A stretch of 64,000 bases of DNA from Spirochaetales bacterium UBA6872 (GTDB taxonomy: Bacteria > Spirochaetota > Spirochaetia > Sphaerochaetales > Sphaerochaetaceae): contig DKCO01000053.1 in NCBI GenBank assembly GCA_002452215.1, positions 62,001 through 126,000 on the forward strand, in the 5' to 3' direction. Position 1 is the first letter of the stretch; each line of letters opens with the position of its first letter. Under the pieces are notes generated by a model. The model did not search any database, had not been told where the DNA came from, and was given only the letters and a program-made list of their open reading frames with translations. The position numbers and the translations under genes are program-made. Of this stretch, positions 51,915-61,334 are shown one piece after another.

Positions 51915-52502
51915 TCAGCTGAAATTATCAAAAGAGCAAACAGGAAGAGTAAAGACAACAGCTTTCCCTTTCTTGTTGAGAGCCTCCATTTTGGATATAG
52001 CTTTCTTTATTTCGGAGGCCTTTTCTTTTTTCTCGATAATCATAAGCATATCTTTCTCTGGAACAATATGGAAACCGAAGAATTTAACATCATCAGGCTT
52101 TGCTGTTCCATGAGCATGTACAATGGATCCTCCTGTCGCTCCAGCTTTTCTCGCAACAGCCATTATGTCATCAGCATAACCTCTTTCGCAAATCACTTGA
52201 ATCAAAATCCAATCAAAATCCATATCAAAACCCTCCGACATTGTTGGAACAAAGGCCAAAACACCCTTGGCACAGCCATCTGTCAAAATCTTTTCTTTTA
52301 TCTTGTCACTGTTCTCTGAATCTACAAATGAGTAAAGGAGCTCTTTCTTGCTATCGCCAAGACCTAGAGCTGCAAGAATAGAACTTGAAGCTGTACCCCT
52401 GGCATTGACAATTGTTCCTCCAGTAGCTCCAGCATCTCTTGCTGAAGCCATAACCTTCGAGGCATCGCCTTTATCTACTATAGCCAACAACATCTTATCC
52501 AT
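51915..52502 (-). CDS. Tandem P-II-like protein
   Basis: A 195-residue protein with two P-II-like halves. The first has DAGATGGTIVNARGTA (about 23-38) and the second KAGATGGSIVHAHGTA (about 122-137), matching the segment before the T-loop of P-II proteins. P-II family proteins sense nucleotides or small ligands and gate transporters or enzymes. Start ATG 52502 has AAGGAG 6 nt upstream. It overlaps the DUF1538 membrane-protein gene by 8 bp, so it probably regulates that protein. The fused pair is unusual, and the uridylylation Tyr of classical GlnB is not evident. Confidence 0.78.
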   Translation of the reverse strand: MDKMLLAIVDKGDASKVMASARDAGATGGTIVNARGTASSSILAALGLGDSKKELLYSFVDSENSDKIKEKILTDGCAKGVLAFVPTMSEGFDMDFDWILIQVICERGYADDIMAVARKAGATGGSIVHAHGTAKPDDVKFFGFHIVPEKDMLMIIEKKEKASEIKKAISKMEALNKKGKAVVFTLPVCSFDNFS

Positions 52503-53949
52503 TTTCAACTCCTTTCTTCTCGCTCTTCTTAATTATAACATTAACGATAACACCTAATATCTCAATAGAAATTATTGGCATCATCGCAATAAGCCCTATC
52601 ATTCCAAAACTCGCCTCTGATGCATTGACCGCCAATACAGAGGCGGCTCCTGTAGTAAAAGGCAAAAGAAATGTAGATGACATTGGCCCTGTTGCAACGC
52701 CTCCCGAGTCGAATGCAATAGCGACAAACAGCGTCTGGCAAAATGGCATAAGAGCAAGAATCAATGCATAGCCAGGCAGTAGAAAACACCATATGGAAAG
52801 CCCATGGACAACGCGAACAAGCGACAAGACAACAGCCAATGCTACGCCTATTGAAATGAATGCAAGCATCACTGTCCTCTTTATCCTCCCTTGAGAGACT
52901 TCCTCGACTTGCTCTGTCAAAAGCCAAATTGCCGGCTCAGCTAAAACGACAGCTGAACCAAGGATCAATCCTATCAATATCAAAATCGATTCATTGCAAT
53001 TCGCAAGAGCCTCGCCAAGTGCAGATGCAACAGGCATGAATGATGACTTTACAGAAAAAAGAAAAAGAATAACACCTATCCAAGTGTAGACGATACCAGA
53101 AAAAAGTCTAAAAGCTTGTATCCTTGGCAATTTCATTATGAAAAACTGTACGATCAAGCAGATTGCAATCAATGGCGAGAGTGCAATAGAAACATCCTTG
53201 ACTTCTATAATGAACACTTCTAGCATTGATAGGCTTTCAGATGCAGAAACCGAATTGGTGAATGAACCATTTGCGAAAAGACCAAGCAAAAGAACAAAAA
53301 GGACTGGGCCAAATGATGCAAGCCCAGTATAACCAAAGGAATCTTCCTCTTTAGCGCCATGGGTTGCTGAAACCCCTAATCCCAAAGCCATGATAAAAGG
53401 AACAGCCATTGGTCCTGTAGTTGCACCACCTGAATCGAACGCGATAGAGACAAAGAACTCAGGCACAAATCGAGCCACTAAAAAAATAACTATAACAGAT
53501 ATCAAAAATGCAAGCTTTAATGAAAATCCAGCAACTTCCCTAAGGTAGGAAGCAGCCATCATTATACCAACACCTAAAGCAATCATAATAATCAAGAGGA
53601 CTTTCGACATTGCTGGATTTATTGCAACGACTTGTTCTGCAAGGACTGTAACATCAGGTTCTGCAATCGTAATAATCACCCCAAGCAAAAAACCAAGAGA
53701 AAGCAAAAGCCATATGTTCTTCTTTCCAGTAATATATGAACCCAACTTGTTGCCAACAGGGACAAAGCCAAGATTGACTCCAAGAAGAAACAACGTAAGG
53801 CCAATAATTACAAATAAAACAGAAAGCAGAAATTGCCAAATAGGAATAGTTGTCTCAAATACAGAGAGAAACAGACCTAGGACAATAGCAATCAAAGCTA
53901 TTGGCAAAACAGAAATGCAGACTTCCTTAAGTTGCTTGAAAAATCCCAT
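52495..53949 (-). CDS. DUF1538 membrane protein (putative transporter)
   Basis: A 484-residue integral membrane protein of about twelve hydrophobic segments. It is an internal duplication: the motif IAFDSGGATTGPMAVPF (about 170) recurs as IAFDSGGVATGPMSSTF (about 415), and AEPDVTVLAEQV as AEPAIWLLTEQV. Conserved Asp/Ser/Gly in each repeat suggest ion or substrate sites in a two-fold transporter. DUF1538 proteins are uncharacterised. It is transcribed with the tandem P-II protein. AGGGAG precedes ATG. Confidence 0.75.
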   Translation of the reverse strand: MGFFKQLKEVCISVLPIALIAIVLGLFLSVFETTIPIWQFLLSVLFVIIGLTLFLLGVNLGFVPVGNKLGSYITGKKNIWLLLSLGFLLGVIITIAEPDVTVLAEQVVAINPAMSKVLLIIMIALGVGIMMAASYLREVAGFSLKLAFLISVIVIFLVARFVPEFFVSIAFDSGGATTGPMAVPFIMALGLGVSATHGAKEEDSFGYTGLASFGPVLFVLLLGLFANGSFTNSVSASESLSMLEVFIIEVKDVSIALSPLIAICLIVQFFIMKLPRIQAFRLFSGIVYTWIGVILFLFSVKSSFMPVASALGEALANCNESILILIGLILGSAVVLAEPAIWLLTEQVEEVSQGRIKRTVMLAFISIGVALAVVLSLVRVVHGLSIWCFLLPGYALILALMPFCQTLFVAIAFDSGGVATGPMSSTFLLPFTTGAASVLAVNASEASFGMIGLIAMMPIISIEILGVIVNVIIKKSEKKGVENG

Positions 53950-53968
53950 TCAATACTCCCTGTTAAAA

Positions 53969-53997
53969 AGCTAACAGTCTTTGAAGAAAAAGGTCAA
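53969..53997 (-). promoter_or_regulatory. Promoter of the DUF1538/P-II operon
   Basis: On the minus strand TTGACC (53997-53992), 17-bp spacer, TTAGCT (53974-53969), about 20 bp before the start codon. Confidence 0.5.
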
Positions 53998-54020
53998 CAT
54001 ATCCCAATGGATTGCCAAGA

Positions 54021-54056
54021 GAAAAGAAAATCCTCCCAGATTCTTTTCCAGGAGGA
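54021..54056 (-). terminator. Terminator of the decarboxylase-subunit operon
   Basis: On the minus strand TCCTCC and GGAGGA (arms 54051-54056 and 54031-54036) with a 14-nt loop, followed by TTTTCTTTTC. Confidence 0.65.
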
Positions 54057-54077
54057 GCAACACGATATATGCAACAA

Positions 54078-54242
54078 CTATTTCTTCTTCTTGAAGACTT
54101 TGTTTACAATCAAGACAACAACAAAAATCGCTGCCATAGAAAGCGCAAGAAGAGCCCAAGCAAGAAAACCAATCTCGACTGCTGTGAGAGGAGATGTCAC
54201 AAATATATCCTCTACATGAAATGATGCTAAAAACTTTTCCAT
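54078..54242 (-). CDS. OadG-like small membrane subunit (54 aa)
   Basis: Frame read by eye: starts MEKFLASFHVEDIFVTSPLT and has one membrane helix (IGFLAWALLALSMAAIFVVV) and a KKKK tail. AAAGGAG lies 5 nt before ATG. A single helix followed by a basic tail next to OadB is the pattern of OadG/gamma-like subunits, which assemble the Na+-translocating decarboxylase; typical OadG is ~80 residues or more, so this one is short. It starts 10 bp after oadB. Confidence 0.65.
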   Translation of the reverse strand: MEKFLASFHVEDIFVTSPLTAVEIGFLAWALLALSMAAIFVVVLIVNKVFKKKK

Positions 54243-54252
54243 ACCAACTCCT

Positions 54253-55404
54253 TTAGCCCAATAAGCCTAGCAACAAGCCACCAGCAAGCACGGAACCAAT
54301 CTGACCCGCAACATTCGCTCCTAAAGCAAATGGCAACAAGTGGTTTTGCTTGTTGGCTTCCTGTCCGACCTTCTGAACAACTCTTGAGGACATAGGGAAT
54401 GCCGAGATGCCAGCTCCCCCAATAAGAGGATTCAATCTATTCTCTTTCTTTATAAAGAGATTAGCAATCTTGATGAAGAACACTCCACAAGCTGTATCAA
54501 ATACAAATGCAAGCAGACCGAATATGATAATCATGATCGTTCCAACTGTAAGCAAGTCGTTTGCATTGAGCATTGGAGAAATCGCAAGACCAAGCAAAAG
54601 AGAAATAAGCGGTGAAAGAACATCTTGTGCTGCACGAGAAAGTGATGCAAGAACACCACACTCCCTCAAGAGATTTCCAAACATCAACATACCTACAAGC
54701 GCTGCTGAATCAGGAGCAATCAATGAGCATATGATTGTAACAGCGATTGGGAATATTATCTTTGTCGATTGAGACACAGACCCTGCTGAATATGTCATCT
54801 TTATAGCTCTCTCTGTCTTTGTTGTTGTCGCTTTCAACACTACAGGCTGTATGATGGGCACCAAGGCCATATAGCAATAAGCAACAATCAAGATAGGAGC
54901 GATGAACGTTGAACCAAGACGTTGTGAAACGAGGATTGCTGTTGGACCATCTGCGGCTCCAATGATTCCAATGGAAGCTGCATCATTGAGTGGGAAGAAC
55001 AGCGATGCAAGCATCATCGAAAGGAAGATTCCACCTTGTCCTGCAGCTCCGACGAATATAAGCCAAGGCTTCTGGATAAGAGGTCCAAAATCGATCATTG
55101 CACCAATTCCAATGAAAAGGAGAAGCGGAAAAACCTCGTAAACATCTATACCTGTGTTGTATAGCCATGTGAGTATACCATGCTCACTTGCAATAATAGA
55201 TCCTGGCATATTGACCAGAATCGCACCGAATCCCATAGGAAGCAGAAGTGTTGGCTCCATTTCTTTCTTAATTGCAAGCCAAATAAGAAGAAGACCCACC
55301 AGAATCATCAACACTTGCCCCACTCCCATTGTAGCTGACAGACTCCAACCAAAGTGGTTGGCAATTTGATCAAGCTTTGCTGTAAAAATATTGAAGTTGT
55401 TCAT
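54253..55404 (-). CDS. Na+-translocating decarboxylase beta subunit (OadB/GcdB/MmdB family)
   Basis: A 383-residue membrane protein of the family that couples biotin-CO2 decarboxylation to Na+ export. Signatures: LLPMGFGAILVNMP, FIGIGAMIDFGPL, GIIGAADGPTAI (conserved Asp) and NPLIGGAGISAFPMSSR. No alpha (carboxyltransferase) or biotin-carrier subunit lies in the window, so the substrate (oxaloacetate, methylmalonyl-CoA or glutaconyl-CoA) cannot be decided; glutaconyl-CoA would suit the dehydratase-like pair at 7.5-11.7 kb but that is speculation. Paired with the small subunit downstream. Confidence 0.9.
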   Translation of the reverse strand: MNNFNIFTAKLDQIANHFGWSLSATMGVGQVLMILVGLLLIWLAIKKEMEPTLLLPMGFGAILVNMPGSIIASEHGILTWLYNTGIDVYEVFPLLLFIGIGAMIDFGPLIQKPWLIFVGAAGQGGIFLSMMLASLFFPLNDAASIGIIGAADGPTAILVSQRLGSTFIAPILIVAYCYMALVPIIQPVVLKATTTKTERAIKMTYSAGSVSQSTKIIFPIAVTIICSLIAPDSAALVGMLMFGNLLRECGVLASLSRAAQDVLSPLISLLLGLAISPMLNANDLLTVGTIMIIIFGLLAFVFDTACGVFFIKIANLFIKKENRLNPLIGGAGISAFPMSSRVVQKVGQEANKQNHLLPFALGANVAGQIGSVLAGGLLLGLLG

Positions 55405-55518
55405 GACACCAACATTTTACAAATTGTCGCCGTCAATGCCAATAGAGAACGACACTGTTATGCCAATTTTATATGCAGTAAAGGAAAAATAAGGAAACAT
55501 AAAAAATAAAATTTTATG

Positions 55519-55547
55519 TTGACCGGTTTATAAAACCGATTTAGCAT
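55519..55547 (+). promoter_or_regulatory. Promoter and LacI-type operator of the maltodextrin operon
   Basis: TTGACC (55519-55524), 17-bp spacer, TAGCAT (55542-55547). The spacer holds CGGTTT-ATA-AAACCG (55524-55538), a perfect inverted repeat, so a bound repressor would block polymerase. The regulator encoded at 58719 is the likely ligand. Confidence 0.55.
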
Positions 55548-55602
55548 TTAATTATAAGGCATAATCCTAGATATCCATGGATTATTGCAAAAGGAGAAGA
55601 AA

Positions 55603-56964
55603 ATGAAAAAGACACTAAGTATCTTGCTCATTGCAGCCCTTGCTATTACAAGCGTATTTGCAAGTGGAGCTAATGAATCAGGCACTTCAGGAAAAACAGA
55701 GGTATACTTCCTGAACTTCAAGCCAGAAATCGCAGATGTATATACAAATGTTGTAAAACCAGCATTTGAGGCTGAAAATCCAGAATATACTCTCAAGGTA
55801 GAAACAGCTGCTTCCAACCAGTATGCTTCAACTTTGAAGTCTGAGATAGCAAAGTCAAATCCACCTGTGATCTTCCAGACAAATGGTCCTGTAGGATTGA
55901 TGGGAAGCCTAGATGATGTCGCAGATCTATCTGGAACTTCCTTCTACTCTCTTTTGGCTGACAAGTCTATGGCATTGAAGACACCAGATGGAATGATTGC
56001 AGCAGTCCCATACGCAGTCGAAGGCTATGGAATAATCTACAACGATGCAATCATGAGAGCATATTTTGCACTTGATGGAGCAAAAGCATCTTCAATGGAT
56101 GAGATCAACTCCTTTGCAAAATTGAAGGAAGTCGTTGAAGATATGACAGCAAAGAAAGACCAGCTTGGAATCAAGGGTGTATTTGCTTCAACTTCAATGG
56201 CACCAGGCAATGACTGGAGATGGCAGACTCACCTATTCAATATCCCTCTCTATGCTGAAATGAAAGACAGAGCAAACGGATCGGATGCAACACTTTATGG
56301 CGTCGCTGCAAAGACATTTGAATTCAAGTACAACAAGGAATTCAAGCAACTTTGGGACCTCTACCTCGACAACAGCACAACAGCTAAGGGCCTTTTGGGT
56401 GGAAAGTCAGTCGATGATTCAATGGCAGAGTTTGCACTTGGACAGGCAGCAATGGTCCAGAATGGAAACTGGGGCGCATCACAGATTCTTGGTGTTCCAG
56501 GAAACACTGTAGCAAATGAAGACATCAAGTTCATCCCTATCTACATGGGTATAAAGGGAGAAGAGAAATCAGGACTTGCTGTTGGAACTGAGAACTATCT
56601 TTCAATCAACAAGAACGCATCAGCAGAAGCACAAAAAGGTGCAGATGTATTCTTGACATGGCTGTTCTCATCCGAAACAGGAAAGAAGATTGTCAATGAA
56701 CAGCTTGGATTTATTACTCCATTCAATTCATTTGGCGCTGACGAAATGCCAACAGATCCACTTGCAGCCCAGGTTGTTGCATGGATGAACAAAGATGGCG
56801 TTTCTTCTATTCCTTGGACATTCGCAGCTATTCCTTCAGAGCAATGGAAATCAGACTTCGGCGCAGCTCTCTTAGAGTATATCAACGGTTCAGTTACTTG
56901 GGATTCTGTCGTAAAGACAGCTCAGGATGCTTGGGCAAGAGAAGCAGAGCTTGCAGGAAGGTAA
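55603..56964 (+). CDS. Sugar ABC transporter substrate-binding protein (maltodextrin-type)
   Basis: A 453-residue exported binding protein (signal peptide MKKTLSILLIAALAITSVFA; mature SGANESGTSGKTEV). Family features: PVIFQTNGPVGLMG, AVPYAVEGYGIIYNDAI and a C-terminal SSIPWTFAAIPSEQWKSDFG. It captures a sugar for the MalFG-like permeases downstream. Start is the ATG with AAGGAG 7 nt upstream; the ORF opens 6 codons earlier. The neighbouring malQ suggests maltodextrin. Confidence 0.9.
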   Translation: MKKTLSILLIAALAITSVFASGANESGTSGKTEVYFLNFKPEIADVYTNVVKPAFEAENPEYTLKVETAASNQYASTLKSEIAKSNPPVIFQTNGPVGLMGSLDDVADLSGTSFYSLLADKSMALKTPDGMIAAVPYAVEGYGIIYNDAIMRAYFALDGAKASSMDEINSFAKLKEVVEDMTAKKDQLGIKGVFASTSMAPGNDWRWQTHLFNIPLYAEMKDRANGSDATLYGVAAKTFEFKYNKEFKQLWDLYLDNSTTAKGLLGGKSVDDSMAEFALGQAAMVQNGNWGASQILGVPGNTVANEDIKFIPIYMGIKGEEKSGLAVGTENYLSINKNASAEAQKGADVFLTWLFSSETGKKIVNEQLGFITPFNSFGADEMPTDPLAAQVVAWMNKDGVSSIPWTFAAIPSEQWKSDFGAALLEYINGSVTWDSVVKTAQDAWAREAELAGR

Positions 56965-56974
56965 AAACAAACCA

Positions 56975-56996
56975 GGTCGCCTCTCAAGAGGCGGCC
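56975..56996 (+). other. Intercistronic hairpin after the binding-protein gene
   Basis: GGTCGCCTC and GAGGCGGCC form a 9-bp stem (with one T-G pair) around TCAA. No T-run follows, so it is more likely an mRNA-stabilising or processing hairpin that gives higher binding-protein levels than permease levels. Confidence 0.6.
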
Positions 56997-57022
56997 TTCA
57001 CCTCTAGAGACAGGGGAAAACA

Positions 57023-57868
57023 ATGGAAAAATCAATCAAAAAATATTTCTGGCTATTTGCATTGCCAGCGCTTATCTGCTTTCTTATAGCATTCGTAATC
57101 CCATTCTTTTGGGGTCTCGTGCTATCATTTTGCAAATTCACTAATATAACGAATGCTAGCTTCATAGGATTCTCGAATTACATAAAAGCGTTCACGATAG
57201 ACAATTACTTCACCAATTCATTCTGGTTCACACTATTTTTCACTATAGTAACTGTCTTGTCGATAAACATCCTTGCATTTACTCTAGCTATTTTGCTCAC
57301 AAGAGATATCAAGGGGACAAACACATTCAGGACAATCTTCTTCATGCCTAATTTGATAGGCGGAATTGTTCTCGGCTGGGTTTGGAATGTGATCATAAAT
57401 GGAGCACTTGCCTATTTTGAGACATCAATAACAGCAAGAGCTTCCTATGGCTTCTGGGGCTTGGTGATATTGATGAATTGGCAAAATGTCGGTTATATGA
57501 TGGTAATCTACATTGCTGCAATACAGAATATACAGACAGATATGCTTGAGGCTGCAGAAATAGATGGAGCATCAAGTTCGACAACGCTTTTCAAGATAAT
57601 AATCCCGGCTGTAATGCCATCTATCACGATATGCTTGTTTATGACAATCACGAACGGATTCAAGCTTTATGACCAGAACCTTGCGCTTACAGCAGGAGGA
57701 CCAAACCACAAGACTGAGATGCTTGCAATGAATATCTTCAACACATTCTATGGTCGCGTTGGTTTTGAGGGCGTCGGACAAGCCAAAGCCGTTATCTTTA
57801 CAATAATCGTTGCAGCAATCGCATTAATGCAACTGAAAATAACAAGGAAGAAGGAGGTTGAGAACTGA
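57023..57868 (+). CDS. Sugar ABC transporter permease (MalF family)
   Basis: A 281-residue inner-membrane permease with about six membrane helices and the EAA coupling loop (DMLEAAEIDGASSSTTLFKIIIPAVMPS). GGGG AAAACA precedes ATG. Works with the following permease and an ATPase not present here; sugar importers of this type often share one MsiK-like ATPase. Confidence 0.9.
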   Translation: MEKSIKKYFWLFALPALICFLIAFVIPFFWGLVLSFCKFTNITNASFIGFSNYIKAFTIDNYFTNSFWFTLFFTIVTVLSINILAFTLAILLTRDIKGTNTFRTIFFMPNLIGGIVLGWVWNVIINGALAYFETSITARASYGFWGLVILMNWQNVGYMMVIYIAAIQNIQTDMLEAAEIDGASSSTTLFKIIIPAVMPSITICLFMTITNGFKLYDQNLALTAGGPNHKTEMLAMNIFNTFYGRVGFEGVGQAKAVIFTIIVAAIALMQLKITRKKEVEN

Positions 57869-57869
57869 T

Positions 57870-58709
57870 ATGGCTAAAGTCGAGAAAAAAGCCCTGAACT
57901 GGGTCCTGTTTGTCATTCTTGTTTTGGTGGCATGCTTTGTGATAATGCCTATAGTGATTGTATTGTTAAACTCATTCAAATCGAAGCTCTTCATCTCAAC
58001 AGAGCCATTCAAACTACCCTCCTCCGATACTTTTGTCGGCCTTACAAACTATACAAGGGGTCTTGTTTCGATTGGTTTCTTCAATGCATTCAAATGGTCT
58101 CTTTGGATTACTGTTTCATCTGTAATATGCATTTTGCTTTTCACAAGCATGCTTGCTTGGTACATAACACGAGTCAAGGGAAAAATAACGACTCTTATAT
58201 ATTTTTCGCTTACTTTTTCAATGATTGTTCCCTTCCAGATGGTAATGTTCACAATGAGCAAGTTTGCAAATCTCATCCATCTTGATAATCCTTTCGGTAT
58301 TATTGTACTCTATGTTGGATTTGGCTGTGGCATGTCTACGTTCATGTTTTCTGGTTTTATCAAGTCGATTCCACTAGCTTTGGAAGAGGCAGCAATGATT
58401 GATGGCGCAGGACCAGTAAAAACATTCTTCTGGGTTGTTATGCCAATGCTTAAAAGCACAGCGATAACGATTGCGATATTGCAAACAATGTGGGTATGGA
58501 ACGACTATCTCTTGCCTTATCTTACTCTTGGCTCAGAGCATAGGACGATCCCTGTTGCGATACAATACCTAAGAGGTGGATATGGGTCGGTAGATATGGG
58601 AGCCATGATGGCAATGCTTGTGCTTGCAATGCTTCCTGTGATCGTTTTCTTTATCTCATGTCAGAAATACATAATCAAGGGAGTGCTTTCTGGCGCTGTA
58701 AAAGGATAA
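57870..58709 (+). CDS. Sugar ABC transporter permease (MalG family)
   Basis: A 279-residue partner permease with six membrane segments and EAA loop (ALEEAAMIDGAGPVKTFFWVVMPMLKS). ATG 57870 is chosen; the ORF's TTG at 57858 lies within the ribosome binding site region (GGAGG). Follows the MalF-like stop by 1 bp. Confidence 0.9.
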   Translation: MAKVEKKALNWVLFVILVLVACFVIMPIVIVLLNSFKSKLFISTEPFKLPSSDTFVGLTNYTRGLVSIGFFNAFKWSLWITVSSVICILLFTSMLAWYITRVKGKITTLIYFSLTFSMIVPFQMVMFTMSKFANLIHLDNPFGIIVLYVGFGCGMSTFMFSGFIKSIPLALEEAAMIDGAGPVKTFFWVVMPMLKSTAITIAILQTMWVWNDYLLPYLTLGSEHRTIPVAIQYLRGGYGSVDMGAMMAMLVLAMLPVIVFFISCQKYIIKGVLSGAVKG

Positions 58710-58718
58710 TCGATAAAA

Positions 58719-59756
58719 ATGAAAGGCAAAAGAGCAACAATCGCAGATATAGCAAAAAAATCCGGCGTCTCGAAGACTTCCGTTTCTTTTGCCTTCAATT
58801 ATCCTGAGAGAATTGGAAAGGAGACAAGAGAAAAGATACTCTCGATTGCAAAAGAGCTGAATTTTTCCCCAGATCCTGTTGCAAGGAATTTCTCTAAAGG
58901 ACGGCACATGGCTATTGGTTTCTTGCTTCCGCAAAAGCTCGAGAACAGCCTTGCAAATCCATATACGCAAGAGATTATAAAAGGAATTGGTGTCATATGC
59001 GAGAAACATGGCTACACATTGACATTGATTCCTCCTCTGAATTCTTCTATTCCAGAAGCCATAAAGAATGCAACTGTCGATGCTCTTATCGCACTGGGAT
59101 TCTTTTTTGACAAGAAGATAGATGAAGCCTTCAAGCTACGCAATCTTCCAGCCCTGATAATAGATGGCGCAATAGAAGATGGGATGGTCTCTGTTGCTAT
59201 CGATGATGTAAAGGCATCGGAATTTGAAATGGAGAAGGTTCTTTCGTGTGGTCACAGGGATATTGCGATAATAACGCTTCCAGATGATGCATATGCCTCA
59301 CTCACACCCGAAGGAGCCAAGACAATTTGCAAAAGACGAAAGCTTGGCTACCAGATAGCTTTGCAAAAATATGGCCTTTCGCTCAACGAATGCTTGATTG
59401 AAAGCACTGGTGCAACACTTCTAGACGGGAAGAAACTAGCTCTGGATATTTTGGACAATAACACTCCGACATGCTTTGTTTGCATGTCTGATATTGTAGC
59501 AATCGGTGTAATCAACGCAATAAAAGAAAGAGGATTGAAAGTACCTGATGATATCTCAGTTGTCGGTTTCGATGGAATTTTAGATTCATCTCTAATCGGG
59601 ATAGATCTCACAACTGTGGTACAAAGCGCAACAGAAAAAGGACAGCTTTCTGCGCAATTAATATTCTCTATGCTTGAAGGCAACAAAGTTGAAAAAGACA
59701 ATTTCATAGAATACTCATTCAATGAAGGAAGCACATTGAAAAAACTGGAGCAATAG
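58719..59756 (+). CDS. LacI-family regulator of the maltodextrin operon
   Basis: A 345-residue repressor with HTH (ATIADIAKKSGVSKTSVSFAFNYP) and an effector domain (VPDDISVVGFDGILD). It lies between the permeases and malQ, so it likely binds the CGGTTT-ATA-AAACCG operator in the promoter and is released by a maltodextrin or derived sugar. Confidence 0.9.
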   Translation: MKGKRATIADIAKKSGVSKTSVSFAFNYPERIGKETREKILSIAKELNFSPDPVARNFSKGRHMAIGFLLPQKLENSLANPYTQEIIKGIGVICEKHGYTLTLIPPLNSSIPEAIKNATVDALIALGFFFDKKIDEAFKLRNLPALIIDGAIEDGMVSVAIDDVKASEFEMEKVLSCGHRDIAIITLPDDAYASLTPEGAKTICKRRKLGYQIALQKYGLSLNECLIESTGATLLDGKKLALDILDNNTPTCFVCMSDIVAIGVINAIKERGLKVPDDISVVGFDGILDSSLIGIDLTTVVQSATEKGQLSAQLIFSMLEGNKVEKDNFIEYSFNEGSTLKKLEQ

Positions 59757-59758
59757 CG

Positions 59759-61327
59759 ATGAATATAAGCGGGAAAAGATCTAATGGAGTTTTGATGCAT
59801 ATCACATCCCTACCCTCAGAATTCGGAATCGGCGATCTTGGTTGGGATGCTTATAGGTTTGCTGATAAGCTAAAAGAATGTGGCGCAAACTACTGGCAAA
59901 TACTACCTCTCGGCCCTACTGGCTATGGCAACAGCCCGTATTCTGCAAGATCCGCTTTCGCTGGAAATGAGCTTTTGATCTCGCCAGTGCTGCTTGCTGA
60001 GAAAGGATATCTAGAGGCAAAGGACTTGGTCCACCCAGAGTTTCCTGAAACAAAAGTTGATTTTGAGAATGTAATAAAATGGAAGCTCCCGACTCTAAAG
60101 AAAGCTGCAAAAGCATTTTTGAAGAAGAACAAAAAAAACAAGGATTTTGCCTCATTTTTGAGCAAAGAGGCATATTGGCTCAATGACTATAGCCTATTCA
60201 TGGTCCTATATGAGAAGTACAATGATGCTCGCTGGCATACAATATGGGACAGAAAAGAGGGCTTCAGAGATCCTTCTACAATAGAGAGTGTAAAGGAAGA
60301 AAAGAAAGACGAGATTGAAATCTGGCAAGCTTTGCAATATCTATTTGACGATCAATTTAGAGCACTGAAAAGGTATGTAAACCAACTAGGGATAAAGCTA
60401 ATTGGAGACATTCCTATCTTCGTAGGTGCCGATTCCGCAGACTCATGGGCAAATCTAGAGCTCTTGAAACATGATGATGAGGGCCATTATACAGATGTAT
60501 CAGGAGTTCCACCAGATAATTTCAGCCCAACAGGACAGCTTTGGGGCAACCCTGTGTATGATTGGAAGAAGCATGAAGAGAATGACTTTTCATGGTGGAA
60601 GGATCGAATAAAAAGACAACTTGAGCTCGTAGACGTACTACGCATAGATCATTTCAGAGGCTTTGATGCTTACTATGAAATCCCAGCAAAAGACAAAACA
60701 GCAGAGAAAGGAAAATGGAAGAAGTCTCCGGGAAAGCGCTTCTTTGAGTCTCTAAAGAAAGAGATGGGCCCTCTTAGCATAATTGCTGAGGATCTGGGCT
60801 TCATGACTGAAGGAGTAATAAAGCTAAGAGACTCAAATAATTTCCCCGGTATGAAGATAGCACAATTTGGCTTTGGACGCGACAAAGCAGGCTTTTTCAA
60901 TACATTCGATGATTTCTTGCCAATGAACTACACTCGCCCATTCGTAGCATATACAGGAACACATGACAATGATACAACCAGAGGTTGGTACGATGATTTA
61001 TCGGCTGATGACAAGCATATTGTCAGAGAGTATCTATCCTCAGATGACAGAGAGATCGTCTGGTCATTGATCAAGGCTGTTATGATGTCGAATGCCGATT
61101 ATGCGATCTTTCCTATGCAAGATATCCTTGAACTTGGAAAAGAGGCTCGAATGAACTTCCCTTCCACTTGCAACGACAAAAACTGGAGCTGGAGAATGAA
61201 AAGAGATGCTTTTGACAGCTACAGGATTCATAGATACTCATTTCTTGCAAGAATATCAGGAAGGAATGGCTTAACAGCGGAAGAAAGCGAGAAAGAGCAC
61301 ATGAATCTCGTGAGAGAAAAAGCATAA
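59759..61327 (+). CDS. malQ: 4-alpha-glucanotransferase (GH77)
   Basis: A 522-residue cytoplasmic amylomaltase that disproportionates maltodextrins. Landmarks: SNGVLMHITSLPSEFGIGDLG, YWQILPLGPTGYGNSPY, GDIPIFVGADSADSW, LRIDHFRGFDAYYEIP (catalytic Asp region), SIIAEDLGFM (Glu region) and TGTHDNDTTRGWY. Last gene of the maltodextrin operon, 2 bp after the LacI-type gene. It converges on the MFS gene. Confidence 0.95.
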   Translation: MNISGKRSNGVLMHITSLPSEFGIGDLGWDAYRFADKLKECGANYWQILPLGPTGYGNSPYSARSAFAGNELLISPVLLAEKGYLEAKDLVHPEFPETKVDFENVIKWKLPTLKKAAKAFLKKNKKNKDFASFLSKEAYWLNDYSLFMVLYEKYNDARWHTIWDRKEGFRDPSTIESVKEEKKDEIEIWQALQYLFDDQFRALKRYVNQLGIKLIGDIPIFVGADSADSWANLELLKHDDEGHYTDVSGVPPDNFSPTGQLWGNPVYDWKKHEENDFSWWKDRIKRQLELVDVLRIDHFRGFDAYYEIPAKDKTAEKGKWKKSPGKRFFESLKKEMGPLSIIAEDLGFMTEGVIKLRDSNNFPGMKIAQFGFGRDKAGFFNTFDDFLPMNYTRPFVAYTGTHDNDTTRGWYDDLSADDKHIVREYLSSDDREIVWSLIKAVMMSNADYAIFPMQDILELGKEARMNFPSTCNDKNWSWRMKRDAFDSYRIHRYSFLARISGRNGLTAEESEKEHMNLVREKA

Positions 61328-61334
61328 GGGCCTT

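Noticed and set aside
53971..54159. 62-codon minus-strand ORF overlapping the OadG-like gene
   Set aside because: It is in another frame; the frame ending at 54078 has a strong ribosome binding site and a membrane helix, and this one lacks both.
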